Below, in pieces: positions 38,388-46,357 of a DNA stretch of 64,000 nt; within the stretch, counting starts at the first letter, position 1, and every line of letters begins with the position of its first letter. The DNA is from Bradyrhizobium quebecense. Its GTDB lineage: Bacteria > Pseudomonadota > Alphaproteobacteria > Rhizobiales > Xanthobacteraceae. The notes under the pieces were generated by a model. The model saw only the letters and a program-made list of their open reading frames with translations, was not told the DNA's origin and did not search any database. Where the stretch lies: positions 1,426,001 to 1,490,000 of the forward strand of contig NZ_CP088022.1 in NCBI RefSeq assembly GCF_013373795.3. The letters are read 5' to 3'. The translations under genes were made by a program, and so were the position numbers.

Positions 38388-38555
38388 AATTTATTTGGAT
38401 ATCTAAATAAATGGCCAGTCGGTGCGCGCATTCATATAGTAGGGGTGGCATCCACCAAAGGTTGCTCAAGACGGTGACGTACCACCAGAAATTCTGGCGG
38501 GTGGTAGCGCTTGCCAACAGTTCCGGGAGACCGGCGCCTCATGATCCTCCACGTC
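38388..38555 (+). ncRNA. Tandem structured leader unit 2 (candidate RNA element with operator)
   Basis: Second unit, offset about 160 bp from unit 1. It starts with a near-perfect 24-bp palindrome (38389-38412; arms ATTTATTT and AAATAAAT, 22 of 24 positions symmetric). Then come TATAGT (38435-38440) in ATAGTAGGGG, CACCAAAGGTTG (38453-38464), a hairpin TACCACC…GGTGGTA (38480-38506), GCTTGCCAAC, CCGGGAGACCGG and CGCCTCATGATCCTCC. The outer helix GTTG…CAAG / CTTG…CAAC matches the pairing possible in unit 1 although the bases differ. The remaining 255 bp to chvE (38556-38810) contain no further copy; TTGACG at 38756-38761 is a weak promoter candidate. Confidence 0.5.
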
Positions 38556-38810
38556 ATTCCCGCACCTCGTTCATCCCACGACATGACTCGCGGGTGAACT
38601 TGGTATTGCAGGATCGACATGGCTGACCGTGCGGAGTGAGCATTGGCGCTGTTGACGGGTTCAATCGACATTCCGCAATTTCGGGTCGTGACGGTCCTGG
38701 CGCCGATCCGACATCGCCGTAGATCTGCGGCCGGCCCACGAACGATAGCCGTCGATTGACGCGGTCCACGGCAACGGTACCCTCAACTCAAAAAACCAAG
38801 GGAGCGAAGC

Positions 38811-39878
38811 ATGTTCAAACTGAAGGTCTCGTTGATCGCACTGGCGTTGGCAGGTCTTACTGCGACCTCACCGGACGCACGCGCCCAGAGCAAGCCGACC
38901 ATCGGCATCGCGATGCCGACCAAGTCCTCGGCGCGCTGGATCGACGACGGCAACAACATGGTCAAGGTGCTGAAGGAACGCGGCTACGGTACCGACCTGC
39001 AATATGCCGACGACGACATCCCGAACCAGCTCTCCCAGGTCGAGAACATGGTGACCAAGGGCGCCAAGGTCCTGGTCATCGCGGCAATCGACGGCACCAC
39101 GCTGTCCGATGCGCTGAAGCAGGCCAAGGCCCAGGGCATCACGGTGATCGCCTATGACCGCCTGATCCGGGACACGCCGAACGTCGACTATTACGCGACC
39201 TTCGACAATTTCCAGGTCGGCGTGCTGCAGGCAGGGTCGATCGTGAATGCGCTCGGGCTGAAGGACGGCAAGGGGCCCTTCAATATCGAGCTGTTCGGCG
39301 GCTCGCCCGACGACAACAACGCCTATTTCTTCTACGACGGTGCGATGTCGGTGCTGAAGCCGTATATCGACAGCGGCAAGCTTGTCGTTGCGAGCGGCCA
39401 GATGGGCATGGGTAAGGTCGCGACCTTGCGCTGGGACGGCGCGACGGCGCAGGCACGGATGGACAATCTGCTCAGCGCCTTCTACGGCAAGAAGCGCGTC
39501 GATGCGGTGCTGTCGCCCTATGACGGCCTGTCGATCGGCATCATCTCCTCCCTGAAGGGCGTCGGTTACGGCAGCAAGGATCAGCCGATGCCGTTCGTCA
39601 GCGGCCAGGATGCCGAGGTGCCCTCGATCAAGGCCATGCTGCGCGGCGAGCAATATTCGACCATCTTCAAGGACACCCGCGATCTCGCCAAGGTCACGGC
39701 CGACATGGTCGATGCCGTGCTGAGCAAGAAGGAGGTCAGTGTCAATGACACCAAGACCTACAACAACGGGGTCAAGGTGGTTCCGTCCTATCTGCTGAAG
39801 CCGGTCGTGGTGGATAAGACCAATTGGGAGAAAGTCCTGATTGACAGCGGCTACTACAAGCGTTCGCAATTCGACTAG
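38811..39878 (+). CDS. chvE: ChvE-type multiple-sugar ABC substrate-binding protein
   Basis: 355 residues with a signal peptide ([26 protein letters not shown], cleavage near residue 26) and the ChvE/MmsA-system sequence [28 protein letters not shown]. It binds xylose, glucose, galactose or arabinose-type monosaccharides in this family. The start is supported by AAGGGAG 8 bp upstream. It is the first gene of chvE-gguA-gguB, behind the tandem leader units. Confidence 0.9.
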   Translation: MFKLKVSLIALALAGLTATSPDARAQSKPTIGIAMPTKSSARWIDDGNNMVKVLKERGYGTDLQYADDDIPNQLSQVENMVTKGAKVLVIAAIDGTTLSDALKQAKAQGITVIAYDRLIRDTPNVDYYATFDNFQVGVLQAGSIVNALGLKDGKGPFNIELFGGSPDDNNAYFFYDGAMSVLKPYIDSGKLVVASGQMGMGKVATLRWDGATAQARMDNLLSAFYGKKRVDAVLSPYDGLSIGIISSLKGVGYGSKDQPMPFVSGQDAEVPSIKAMLRGEQYSTIFKDTRDLAKVTADMVDAVLSKKEVSVNDTKTYNNGVKVVPSYLLKPVVVDKTNWEKVLIDSGYYKRSQFD

Positions 39879-39935
39879 GGCGGGCGAGCGGGGCTGATAG
39901 CGCCGAGGCCTAGTGACGTTGCGGGATGTGATCCG

Positions 39936-41516
39936 ATGACGGCGATGCTTGAGATGCGTAACGTCAGCAAGAGCTTTGCCGGCGTGCAGGCACTGCGCGA
40001 CGTCAATTTCACCGTGGAAGCCGGGCAGATCCATGCGCTGGTCGGCGAGAACGGTGCGGGCAAGTCGACCCTGATGAAGGTGCTGAGCGGGGTCTATCCC
40101 GCCGGCAGCTATGAAGGGTCGATCCTGTTCGATGGCGAGGAGCGCCGGTTCCGCGACATCAACGACTCCGAGGCGCTGGGGATCATCATCATCCACCAGG
40201 AGCTGGCGCTCATCCCGCTGATGTCGATCGCCGAGAACATCTTTCTGTCGCGTGCACCGTCGCGGTTCGGGGTGGTGGACCGCAACGCTGTGTACCGGCG
40301 GACGGCCGAGCTGCTGGCGCAGGTAGGCCTGCGGGAATCGCCGGACACGCTCGTTACTGATCTCGGCGTCGGCAAGCAGCAGCTGGTCGAGATCGCCAAG
40401 GCGCTGTCGAAGAAGGTGCGCCTCCTGATCCTGGACGAGCCGACCGCGAGCCTCAACGAGGCCGACAGCGCCGCGCTGCTGGACCGGCTGCTGGTATTCC
40501 GCGAGCAGGGCATCGCCTCGATCCTGATCTCGCACAAGCTCAACGAGGTCGCGCGGGTCGCCGACCGGATCACGGTGCTGCGCGACGGCCGCACCGTCGA
40601 CAGCCTCGATTGCCGGACCGAGCAGGTCGACGAGGACCGGATCATCCGCAGCATGGTCAACCGCGATCTCGCGCATCGTTTCCCGGAGCGAAACGTTGCG
40701 ATCGGCAATCCCGTGATGACGGTCGAGAACTGGTCGGTGTATCACCCGCTGCACACCGCCCGGCAGGTGATCAAGAACGTCGATTTCAGGGTGCGCCGTG
40801 GCGAGGTGGTCGGTATCGCCGGCCTGATGGGCGCCGGCCGCACCGAGTTCGCCATGAGCCTGTTCGGCAGGGCCTGGGGCTACAATATCTCCGGCAGGAT
40901 CCGCCTTGACGGACGCGAGGCCAACCTTGCCAGCGTGCCGGCCGCGATCCATGCCGGCCTCGCCTATGTCACCGAGGATCGCAAGCAGCTCGGGTTGATC
41001 CTCGCCGACGACGTCCGCAAGAATGTGACGCTGGCGAGCCTTCGCCAGGTGTCGGATCGCGGCGTGATCGACGATGTCGTCGAGCTGAAGGCTGCGAGCG
41101 ACTACCGCAACCGGATGCGGATCCGATGCTCCGACGTCTATCAGGAAGCCGGACAGCTCTCGGGCGGCAACCAGCAAAAGGTGGTGCTGTCGAAATGGCT
41201 GATGACCAATCCGCAGGTGCTGCTGCTGGACGAGCCGACTCGCGGCATCGACGTCGGGGCAAAATACGAGATCTATTGTATCATCAACGAGCTCGCGGAG
41301 GCCGGCAAAGGCGTCGTGGTGATCTCGTCGGAAATGCCGGAACTGCTCGGCATCTGCGACCGGATCTGTGTGATGAACGACGGCGCCTTCGTCGGCGAGT
41401 TCGCGAAGGGCAACGCGACGCAGGAGAAGATCATGCGCGCCATCATGCGCAATGTCAGGATGTCCGGGAACGGCGCCCACGACAGCGGGGTACGGGCGGG
41501 AGGCGGAGCACAATGA
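39936..41516 (+). CDS. gguA: Multiple-sugar ABC transporter ATP-binding protein
   Basis: 526 residues with two ABC domains. Domain 1: GENGAGKSTLMKVL, signature-like LGVGKQQLVEIAKAL, LLILDEPTASLNEAD. Domain 2: degenerate Walker A GLMGAGRTEFA, signature LSGGNQQKVVLSKW, LLLDEPTRGIDVGAK. This is the usual CUT2 pattern. It follows chvE by 57 bp and overlaps the permease gene by 4 bp. Confidence 0.93.
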   Translation: MTAMLEMRNVSKSFAGVQALRDVNFTVEAGQIHALVGENGAGKSTLMKVLSGVYPAGSYEGSILFDGEERRFRDINDSEALGIIIIHQELALIPLMSIAENIFLSRAPSRFGVVDRNAVYRRTAELLAQVGLRESPDTLVTDLGVGKQQLVEIAKALSKKVRLLILDEPTASLNEADSAALLDRLLVFREQGIASILISHKLNEVARVADRITVLRDGRTVDSLDCRTEQVDEDRIIRSMVNRDLAHRFPERNVAIGNPVMTVENWSVYHPLHTARQVIKNVDFRVRRGEVVGIAGLMGAGRTEFAMSLFGRAWGYNISGRIRLDGREANLASVPAAIHAGLAYVTEDRKQLGLILADDVRKNVTLASLRQVSDRGVIDDVVELKAASDYRNRMRIRCSDVYQEAGQLSGGNQQKVVLSKWLMTNPQVLLLDEPTRGIDVGAKYEIYCIINELAEAGKGVVVISSEMPELLGICDRICVMNDGAFVGEFAKGNATQEKIMRAIMRNVRMSGNGAHDSGVRAGGGAQ

Positions 41517-42703
41517 CCGACAAGACGGTGTCACTTCCCGAGACTCCCAAGCATTCCGGCTTCATCAAGAACAATCTGCGCAACTACGGCATGCTGCTGT
41601 CGCTGCTCGCGATCATGCTGTTTTTCGAGATCGTGACCGACGGCACGCTGTTGCAGCCGGTCAATCTCACCAATCTCGTGCTGCAGAACAGCTACATCGT
41701 GATCATGGCGCTCGGCATGCTGCTGGTGATCGTCACCGGGCATATCGACCTTTCGGTCGGCTCGGTTGCGGGATTCGTCGGCGCGGTCGCAGCGGTGCTG
41801 ATGGTGACCTATCATGTCGACTACCCGATCGCCTTCATCGTCTGTCTCTTGATCGGTGCCGCGATCGGCGCGGCGCAGGGCTACTGGGTCGCCTATTTCA
41901 AGATTCCGTCCTTCATCGTGACGCTGGCGGGCATGCTGGTGTTCAAGGGCCTTGCGCTCGCGGTGCTGCAGGGCCGGTCGGTCGGGCCTTTTCCGCCGAC
42001 CTTCCAGAAGCTGTCGTCGGGCTTCATCCCCGAGCTGTTTCCGAGCGCCGGCACGCTCTATCCGACCTCGCTTCTGATCGGCGTCGTGCTGGCGTTCGCG
42101 CTGGTGCTCGCGAGCGCCAAGAGCCGGGCGCGCGAGCAGTCGCATGGCATCGAGGTCGAGCCCTATGCGTTCTTCATCGCCAAGAGCATCGCGCTGGCGG
42201 GCGCGGTGCTCTACTTCACCTATCTGATCGCCTCGCATCGCGGCCTGCCGAACGTGCTCGTCATCATGACGGTGCTGATCGCGCTGTACGGTTTCGTCAC
42301 GCGGCGGACCGTGATCGGCCGCCAGATCTATGCGGTTGGCGGCAACGCCAAGGCCGCGAAACTGTCGGGCGTCAAGACTGAACGGCTGACCTTCTTCACC
42401 TTCGTCAACATGGGCGTGCTCGCGGCGCTCGCCGGGCTGGTGTTTGCTGCCCGGCTCAACACCGCGACGCCGAAAGCGGGCCTCGGCTTCGAGCTCGACG
42501 TGATCGCCGCCTGCTTCATCGGCGGCGCCTCGGCCTATGGCGGCGTCGGCCGGGTCGGCGGCGCGGTGGTCGGTGCCATGATCATGGGCGTGATGAACAA
42601 CGGTATGTCGATCCTCGGCATCGGCATCGATTATCAGCAAGTGATCAAGGGCCTCGTCCTGCTGGGCGCCGTCTGCATCGATGTCTACAACCAGCGCCGT
42701 TGA
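41513..42703 (+). CDS. gguB: Multiple-sugar ABC transporter permease
   Basis: 396 residues, longer than RbsC and of the size usual for GguB/XylH. Many hydrophobic helices and the family motif LVIVTGHIDLSVGSVAGF. The start at 41513 overlaps the ATPase stop (ATGA). It forms the membrane channel of the ChvE system. Confidence 0.93.
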   Translation: MTDKTVSLPETPKHSGFIKNNLRNYGMLLSLLAIMLFFEIVTDGTLLQPVNLTNLVLQNSYIVIMALGMLLVIVTGHIDLSVGSVAGFVGAVAAVLMVTYHVDYPIAFIVCLLIGAAIGAAQGYWVAYFKIPSFIVTLAGMLVFKGLALAVLQGRSVGPFPPTFQKLSSGFIPELFPSAGTLYPTSLLIGVVLAFALVLASAKSRAREQSHGIEVEPYAFFIAKSIALAGAVLYFTYLIASHRGLPNVLVIMTVLIALYGFVTRRTVIGRQIYAVGGNAKAAKLSGVKTERLTFFTFVNMGVLAALAGLVFAARLNTATPKAGLGFELDVIAACFIGGASAYGGVGRVGGAVVGAMIMGVMNNGMSILGIGIDYQQVIKGLVLLGAVCIDVYNQRR

Positions 42704-42760
42704 TTGCCGCGCAGTCATGATCCTGCGATAGGATGCCGGCGCAACGCAGGAGAATGCCGC

Positions 42761-43594
42761 GTGAAACTGTCCCATGCCGATGCGCAAAATATCGGAAACA
42801 TCCTCGCCGAGGTCGGCCGCACCGAGATCATGCCGCGGTTCCGCCGCGTGCGGGAGATCGAGGTCCGTACCAAGACATCGGCGTTTGACGTGGTGACCGA
42901 AGCCGATGAACTCGCCGAGCAGGCGATCTCGGCGGCGCTGCTCCGGGCATTTCCGAATGCGGTCGTGATCGGCGAGGAAGGCACGGCACGCGATCCGGCC
43001 ACGCTCGATCAGGTCGGAACCGCTGAGCTTGCCTTCATCATCGATCCGATCGACGGCACGCGGAACTTCACCTCGAGCCTGCCGCTGTTCGGCACCATGG
43101 TGGCCGCCACGATGCGCGGCGAGATCGTGTTCGGCGCGATCCATGATCCCGTCAGCAACGACACCGCGTTCGCGCTGCGTGGCGAGGGTGCGTGGCTCGA
43201 AATGCCGGACGGCAGGCGGCATGATTTGAGGGTGGCCCCGGCGGTGCCGGTCAAGCAAATGGAAGCGGTGATCGGCGTCAACTTCCTGCCTGAGCCGCTG
43301 CGGGCAATTGTCGCCGGCAATCTGTCCAGGCTTGGCGTCAGCGCCTGGCTTCGATGCGCCGCGCACGAGTACCGCATGGCGGCGTCGGGCCATTGCCATC
43401 TCTTGTTCTACAACAAGCTGATGCCGTGGGATCATGCCGCGGGCTGGCTGTTGCATCGCGAGGCCGGCGGCTACAGCGCACATTTCGACGGATCGCCCTA
43501 CAAGCCGGTCAATCTGACCGGCGGCTTGCTCTGCGCGCCCGACGAAGCGAGCTGGCATGCGGCACAGCGGGCGATCCTGACGCCGGCCGGGTAG
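42761..43594 (+). CDS. Inositol-monophosphatase-family phosphatase
   Basis: 277 residues. Li-sensitive phosphatase motifs: GEEG (VVIGEEGTARD), DPIDGTRNF (FIIDPIDGTRNFTSSLPLFG) and the C-terminal WDHAAGWLLHREAGG. The start is taken as GTG 42761, placed 7 bp after CAGGAGAA; upstream in-frame codons lack a site. It may dephosphorylate inositol, histidinol or other sugar phosphates. It lies 57 bp after gguB and may belong to that operon. Confidence 0.88.
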   Translation: MKLSHADAQNIGNILAEVGRTEIMPRFRRVREIEVRTKTSAFDVVTEADELAEQAISAALLRAFPNAVVIGEEGTARDPATLDQVGTAELAFIIDPIDGTRNFTSSLPLFGTMVAATMRGEIVFGAIHDPVSNDTAFALRGEGAWLEMPDGRRHDLRVAPAVPVKQMEAVIGVNFLPEPLRAIVAGNLSRLGVSAWLRCAAHEYRMAASGHCHLLFYNKLMPWDHAAGWLLHREAGGYSAHFDGSPYKPVNLTGGLLCAPDEASWHAAQRAILTPAG

Positions 43595-43679
43595 GGTGAG
43601 GTGATGTGCATTCGGAATAGAGTTTGGAGCTCAACTGTCAAGCAACACGCTCGGTGTCGTCCCTGCGAAAGCCGGGAGA

Positions 43680-44733
43680 TGGAGTCACGTTTGAAGTGCA
43701 ACGATTGATTTGAGTTTGGAGAATGCCTCGGCGGGGGTCTTGAAGTCCAGGCATTTGCGTGGGGTATCGTTGAGGCGCTGAGCGAGGCGCCTGAGGGCGG
43801 CTGCCGTGATGAACCTGAGGTCAGTTTTGCGTGGCAGAGAGCGTCGTAAGCGCCCGATGGAGTTTTCCACGCCGCCTTTTTGCCAGGGACTATGGGGATC
43901 GCAGAAGAAGGTTTGGACGCCGAGGGCGTTGTGAAGCCTGTGATGCTCGGCGAACTCGGTTCCGTTGTCGAAGCTGATGGTTTTACGGATCGCCTGTGGA
44001 AGCTTGCCGAGTTGACGGGCGATGGTCCGAGCGGTGAGGACAGCTTTCCGATCGCGTGGGTGCAGCACGATGCTGAAGCGAGTTTGTCGCTCGTGGAGAA
44101 CCAGCAATCCTTGGCCATATCGCGCGAACAGCATGAAGTCGGCTTCCCAATGACCCGGCGTCCCGCGGCCTTCGACCTCGGAGGGTCGTTCATCGATCGA
44201 GCGCCGTTGTTTAATGAAGCTGGCAGGGCTGCCGCCTGGGCGTCGCCGGCGCCCTCGCCTGAGTTTATGGCGCGGCAGCAGGCGGTGCCAGTAATCCTTC
44301 TGGGCCGTACGATGATAGATGAAACGATAGATTGACTCGTGGCTGATCATGACGCGACCATGTTCTCGCGCCAGTCGACCAGCGATCTGCTCCGGCGAAT
44401 GTCCCATCGCAAGGCTTTTGCCGACGCAGTCCCGCAGGGCCGGCTGGCGCGCCAGCTTGAAGCGGCCATCCTGCCGTCGCCGACGTTCGGCTAATTGTTG
44501 AGCCCGGACAGGTTCGTAACCGCCCTTCCAGACCTTGGTAGGCCGCGAGTTGCGCTTCAGCTCCCGACTTATCGTCGACGTCGCGCGGTCAAGCGCAGAC
44601 GCAATATCGTTTTGAGATTTACCGCCTGCATGCAGGCGGTAAATCTCAACGCGCTCTTCAAGGCTGAGCTGGCCATAACATTGTCCCATCGCCACAACAC
44701 CCTAGCAGGTGTTGCACTTGTGTCGTGAACCCA
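43680..44733 (-). mobile_element. IS30-family insertion sequence
   Basis: An element of about 1,054 bp bounded by imperfect terminal inverted repeats: TGGAGTCACG…AAGTGCAAC at the left and the complement of TGGGTTCACG…AAGTGCAAC at the right (about 17 of 23 positions match). It holds one intact transposase gene. GGGA or GGA occurs on both sides, consistent with a 3-4 bp target duplication. Exact ends are inferred from the repeats. Confidence 0.78.
43685..44695 (-). CDS. IS30-family transposase
   Basis: 336 residues. N-terminal helix-turn-helix (QLSLEERVEIYRLHAGGKSQNDIASALDRATSTISRELKRN) followed by a DDE catalytic domain: first D in GHWEADFM, second D in ISFDNGTEF, E in KGGVENSIGRLRR. Full length with no frameshift, so it is probably functional. 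It fills the insertion sequence almost completely; the start at 44695 is the first ATG after the right terminal repeat. Confidence 0.93.
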   Translation of the reverse strand: MAMGQCYGQLSLEERVEIYRLHAGGKSQNDIASALDRATSTISRELKRNSRPTKVWKGGYEPVRAQQLAERRRRQDGRFKLARQPALRDCVGKSLAMGHSPEQIAGRLAREHGRVMISHESIYRFIYHRTAQKDYWHRLLPRHKLRRGRRRRPGGSPASFIKQRRSIDERPSEVEGRGTPGHWEADFMLFARYGQGLLVLHERQTRFSIVLHPRDRKAVLTARTIARQLGKLPQAIRKTISFDNGTEFAEHHRLHNALGVQTFFCDPHSPWQKGGVENSIGRLRRSLPRKTDLRFITAAALRRLAQRLNDTPRKCLDFKTPAEAFSKLKSIVALQT

Positions 44734-44947
44734 AGGGACCCATACTCCGCGGCGGGTGTTGTGATTGCGGCTCGTCGTTCCGGCGTCGCGCAATAACGAC
44801 CGTTTGTGGTTATGGGTCCCTGCTTTCGCAGGGACGACGTCGAACATGCTGCACGCCCGTGAGTCAAACACCCGCGTCGTCGCGACGCAAATTGCCTCAA
44901 CTTTGCGTCTCGTCCCATCCTCTCATTGAACAGAGTGCGCAGGCGCA

Positions 44948-46174
44948 CTATTCGCTGCCGACCTCGCCGGTGATGATGTTGCCGAACAGCTTCCAGCTCT
45001 CGCCTTCGAACCGCATCAGCTGCGACTGTTCGATCGGACGGAAGTCAGTCGCGCTGGTGTTGATCCTGATCCCGGGCAGGATCATCTTCGGCGCAAAGTC
45101 CTTCAGGCCGGCAGCCTGCTTCATCACGTTCTCGCGTGTGAGATCATCTCCGCACTGCCTCAGCACCTGCGCGAGCGTTTGCGCGGCGGCGTAGCCATAG
45201 ACGTGATTGCCGTTGGTCTTGTCGCCGTCGGGCATGTACTTGTCCATGAACGCCCGCCATTCCCTGGTTTCGGCATCGTCATTCCAGATCGTGTCGGTCG
45301 GATCCTTGAGGTAGGCGACCGAGATAATGCCCTGCGAATGCTCGATGCCGGCGGCGCGCATCACCGAGGCGACCGACGTCGCGGTGGAGGTCAGGAAGAA
45401 GGTCGGCTTCCAGCCGAGTTCGGCGACCTTCTTGATCGTCTGCGCCGCGCCCTTCGGCGCCGCCCAGGTGAACAGGATGTCGGCGCCGGAGGCGCGCAGC
45501 GCCACGATCTGCGAATCCAGCGTCGGATCGGTCAGCTCGTAGGACTTGTCGGCGACGATCATGCTGGCTGCCTTGTCACCAAGGCCGTCGCGCAGCCCCT
45601 TGAGCGCATCCTTGCCGGCATCGTCGTTCTGCCAGAGCACCGCGATCTTGCCGTTCGGGAATTTGTCGAGGATGTATCTGGCGTAGATCCGCCCCTCGCT
45701 CTGGTAGTTCGGCTGCCAGCCCATCGTCCAGGGAAAGCCCTGGGGATCACCGAAGCGCGTCGCACCCGATGCGACGAAGAGGTGAGGGACCTTCTTGCCG
45801 TTGAGATATTTCTGGATCGCGACATTGGGCGCGGTGCCGAGCGGCTGGAACACCAGCAGCACCTCATCGCCCTCGACCAGCTTGCGTGCCTGCTCGACCG
45901 ATTTCGGCGGCGAGAAGCCGTCGTCGTAGCTGACGAAGTTGACCTTGCGTCCGTTGATGCCGCCCTGGTCGTTGATCATCCTGAAATAGGCCGCCTCGGT
46001 CCGGCCGATCGCGCCGTAGGCCGAAGCGGGGCCGCTATAGGGCATGATGTTGCCGACCTTGATCTCGGTATCCGAGACCCCTGGGCCGTAGTTCTTCTGC
46101 GCGAGCGCCGGCGACAGCGCGCCGATTGTTACCGCGGCCGCCAGGCACGCGCGAAGACAAAATCCGTCCAACAT
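44948..46174 (-). CDS. Branched-chain-amino-acid-type ABC substrate-binding protein
   Basis: 408 residues. Signal peptide MLDGFCLRACLAAAVTIGALSPALAQ, then the LivJ-type opening YGPGVSDTEIKVGNIMPYSGPASAYGAIG. No transporter subunits are adjacent. It is divergent from the Baeyer-Villiger monooxygenase with a LacI-type palindrome between them, so both are probably under the LacI regulator at 48515 and the protein may bring in the substrate of that pathway. Confidence 0.9.
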   Translation of the reverse strand: MLDGFCLRACLAAAVTIGALSPALAQKNYGPGVSDTEIKVGNIMPYSGPASAYGAIGRTEAAYFRMINDQGGINGRKVNFVSYDDGFSPPKSVEQARKLVEGDEVLLVFQPLGTAPNVAIQKYLNGKKVPHLFVASGATRFGDPQGFPWTMGWQPNYQSEGRIYARYILDKFPNGKIAVLWQNDDAGKDALKGLRDGLGDKAASMIVADKSYELTDPTLDSQIVALRASGADILFTWAAPKGAAQTIKKVAELGWKPTFFLTSTATSVASVMRAAGIEHSQGIISVAYLKDPTDTIWNDDAETREWRAFMDKYMPDGDKTNGNHVYGYAAAQTLAQVLRQCGDDLTRENVMKQAAGLKDFAPKMILPGIRINTSATDFRPIEQSQLMRFEGESWKLFGNIITGEVGSE

Positions 46175-46284
46175 CCCTCACTCACTCCCTGATTGTCCGC
46201 TGATCGCCTTGTGACGTGCGCGCGGGGCCCCTTGCCGAGGGCCGGCGCGTTGACGTCCGGCGACAATTATCGTATGCGCTTCCG

Positions 46285-46304
46285 GTCTGGAAACGTTTCC
46301 AGAC
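46285..46304. promoter_or_regulatory. LacI-type operator, site 1
   Basis: A perfect 20-bp palindrome centred on the LacI-family CG core: GTCTGGAAACGTTTCCAGAC. It lies in the 183-bp divergent gap between the binding-protein gene (46174, minus) and the monooxygenase gene (46358, plus). A matching site precedes the cupin gene. Confidence 0.8.
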
Positions 46305-46357
46305 TAGCGCGCGTTGCCACCGATGGCAATATTCCTGCGGCCTGAGAGATGTGACAA

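Larger units (their letters stand above)
43656..44838. repeat. Dispersed inverted-repeat element split by the IS30-type insertion
   Basis: The left arm GTCGTCCCTGCGAAAGC (from 43656) continues CGGGA and is interrupted at about 43680. The sequence resumes at about 44734 with GGGACCCATA, and the right arm GTCCCTGCTTTCGCAGGGACGAC ends at 44838. Joining the two sides restores the order seen in the intact copy at 11005-11123 (…GCGAAAGC.GGGACCCATA…). Confidence 0.75.

Noticed and set aside
38228..38555. CRISPR-like array or simple tandem repeat
   Set aside because: Only two copies, no constant repeat/spacer pattern, and conservation is in blocks with variable segments between them.
38411..38626. 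A 71-codon reading frame in the chvE leader
   Set aside because: It covers unit 2 of the tandem element, no ribosome-binding site precedes it, and the protein sequence is not conserved in unit 1 although the nucleotide blocks are.
38868..41534. Open frame of 888 codons on the minus strand
   Set aside because: Antisense to chvE and gguA; composition-driven, no motif, no ribosome-binding site.
41531..43558. Open frame of 675 codons on the minus strand
   Set aside because: Antisense to gguB and the inositol-monophosphatase gene; the DRH-rich product looks like an anti-codon shadow.
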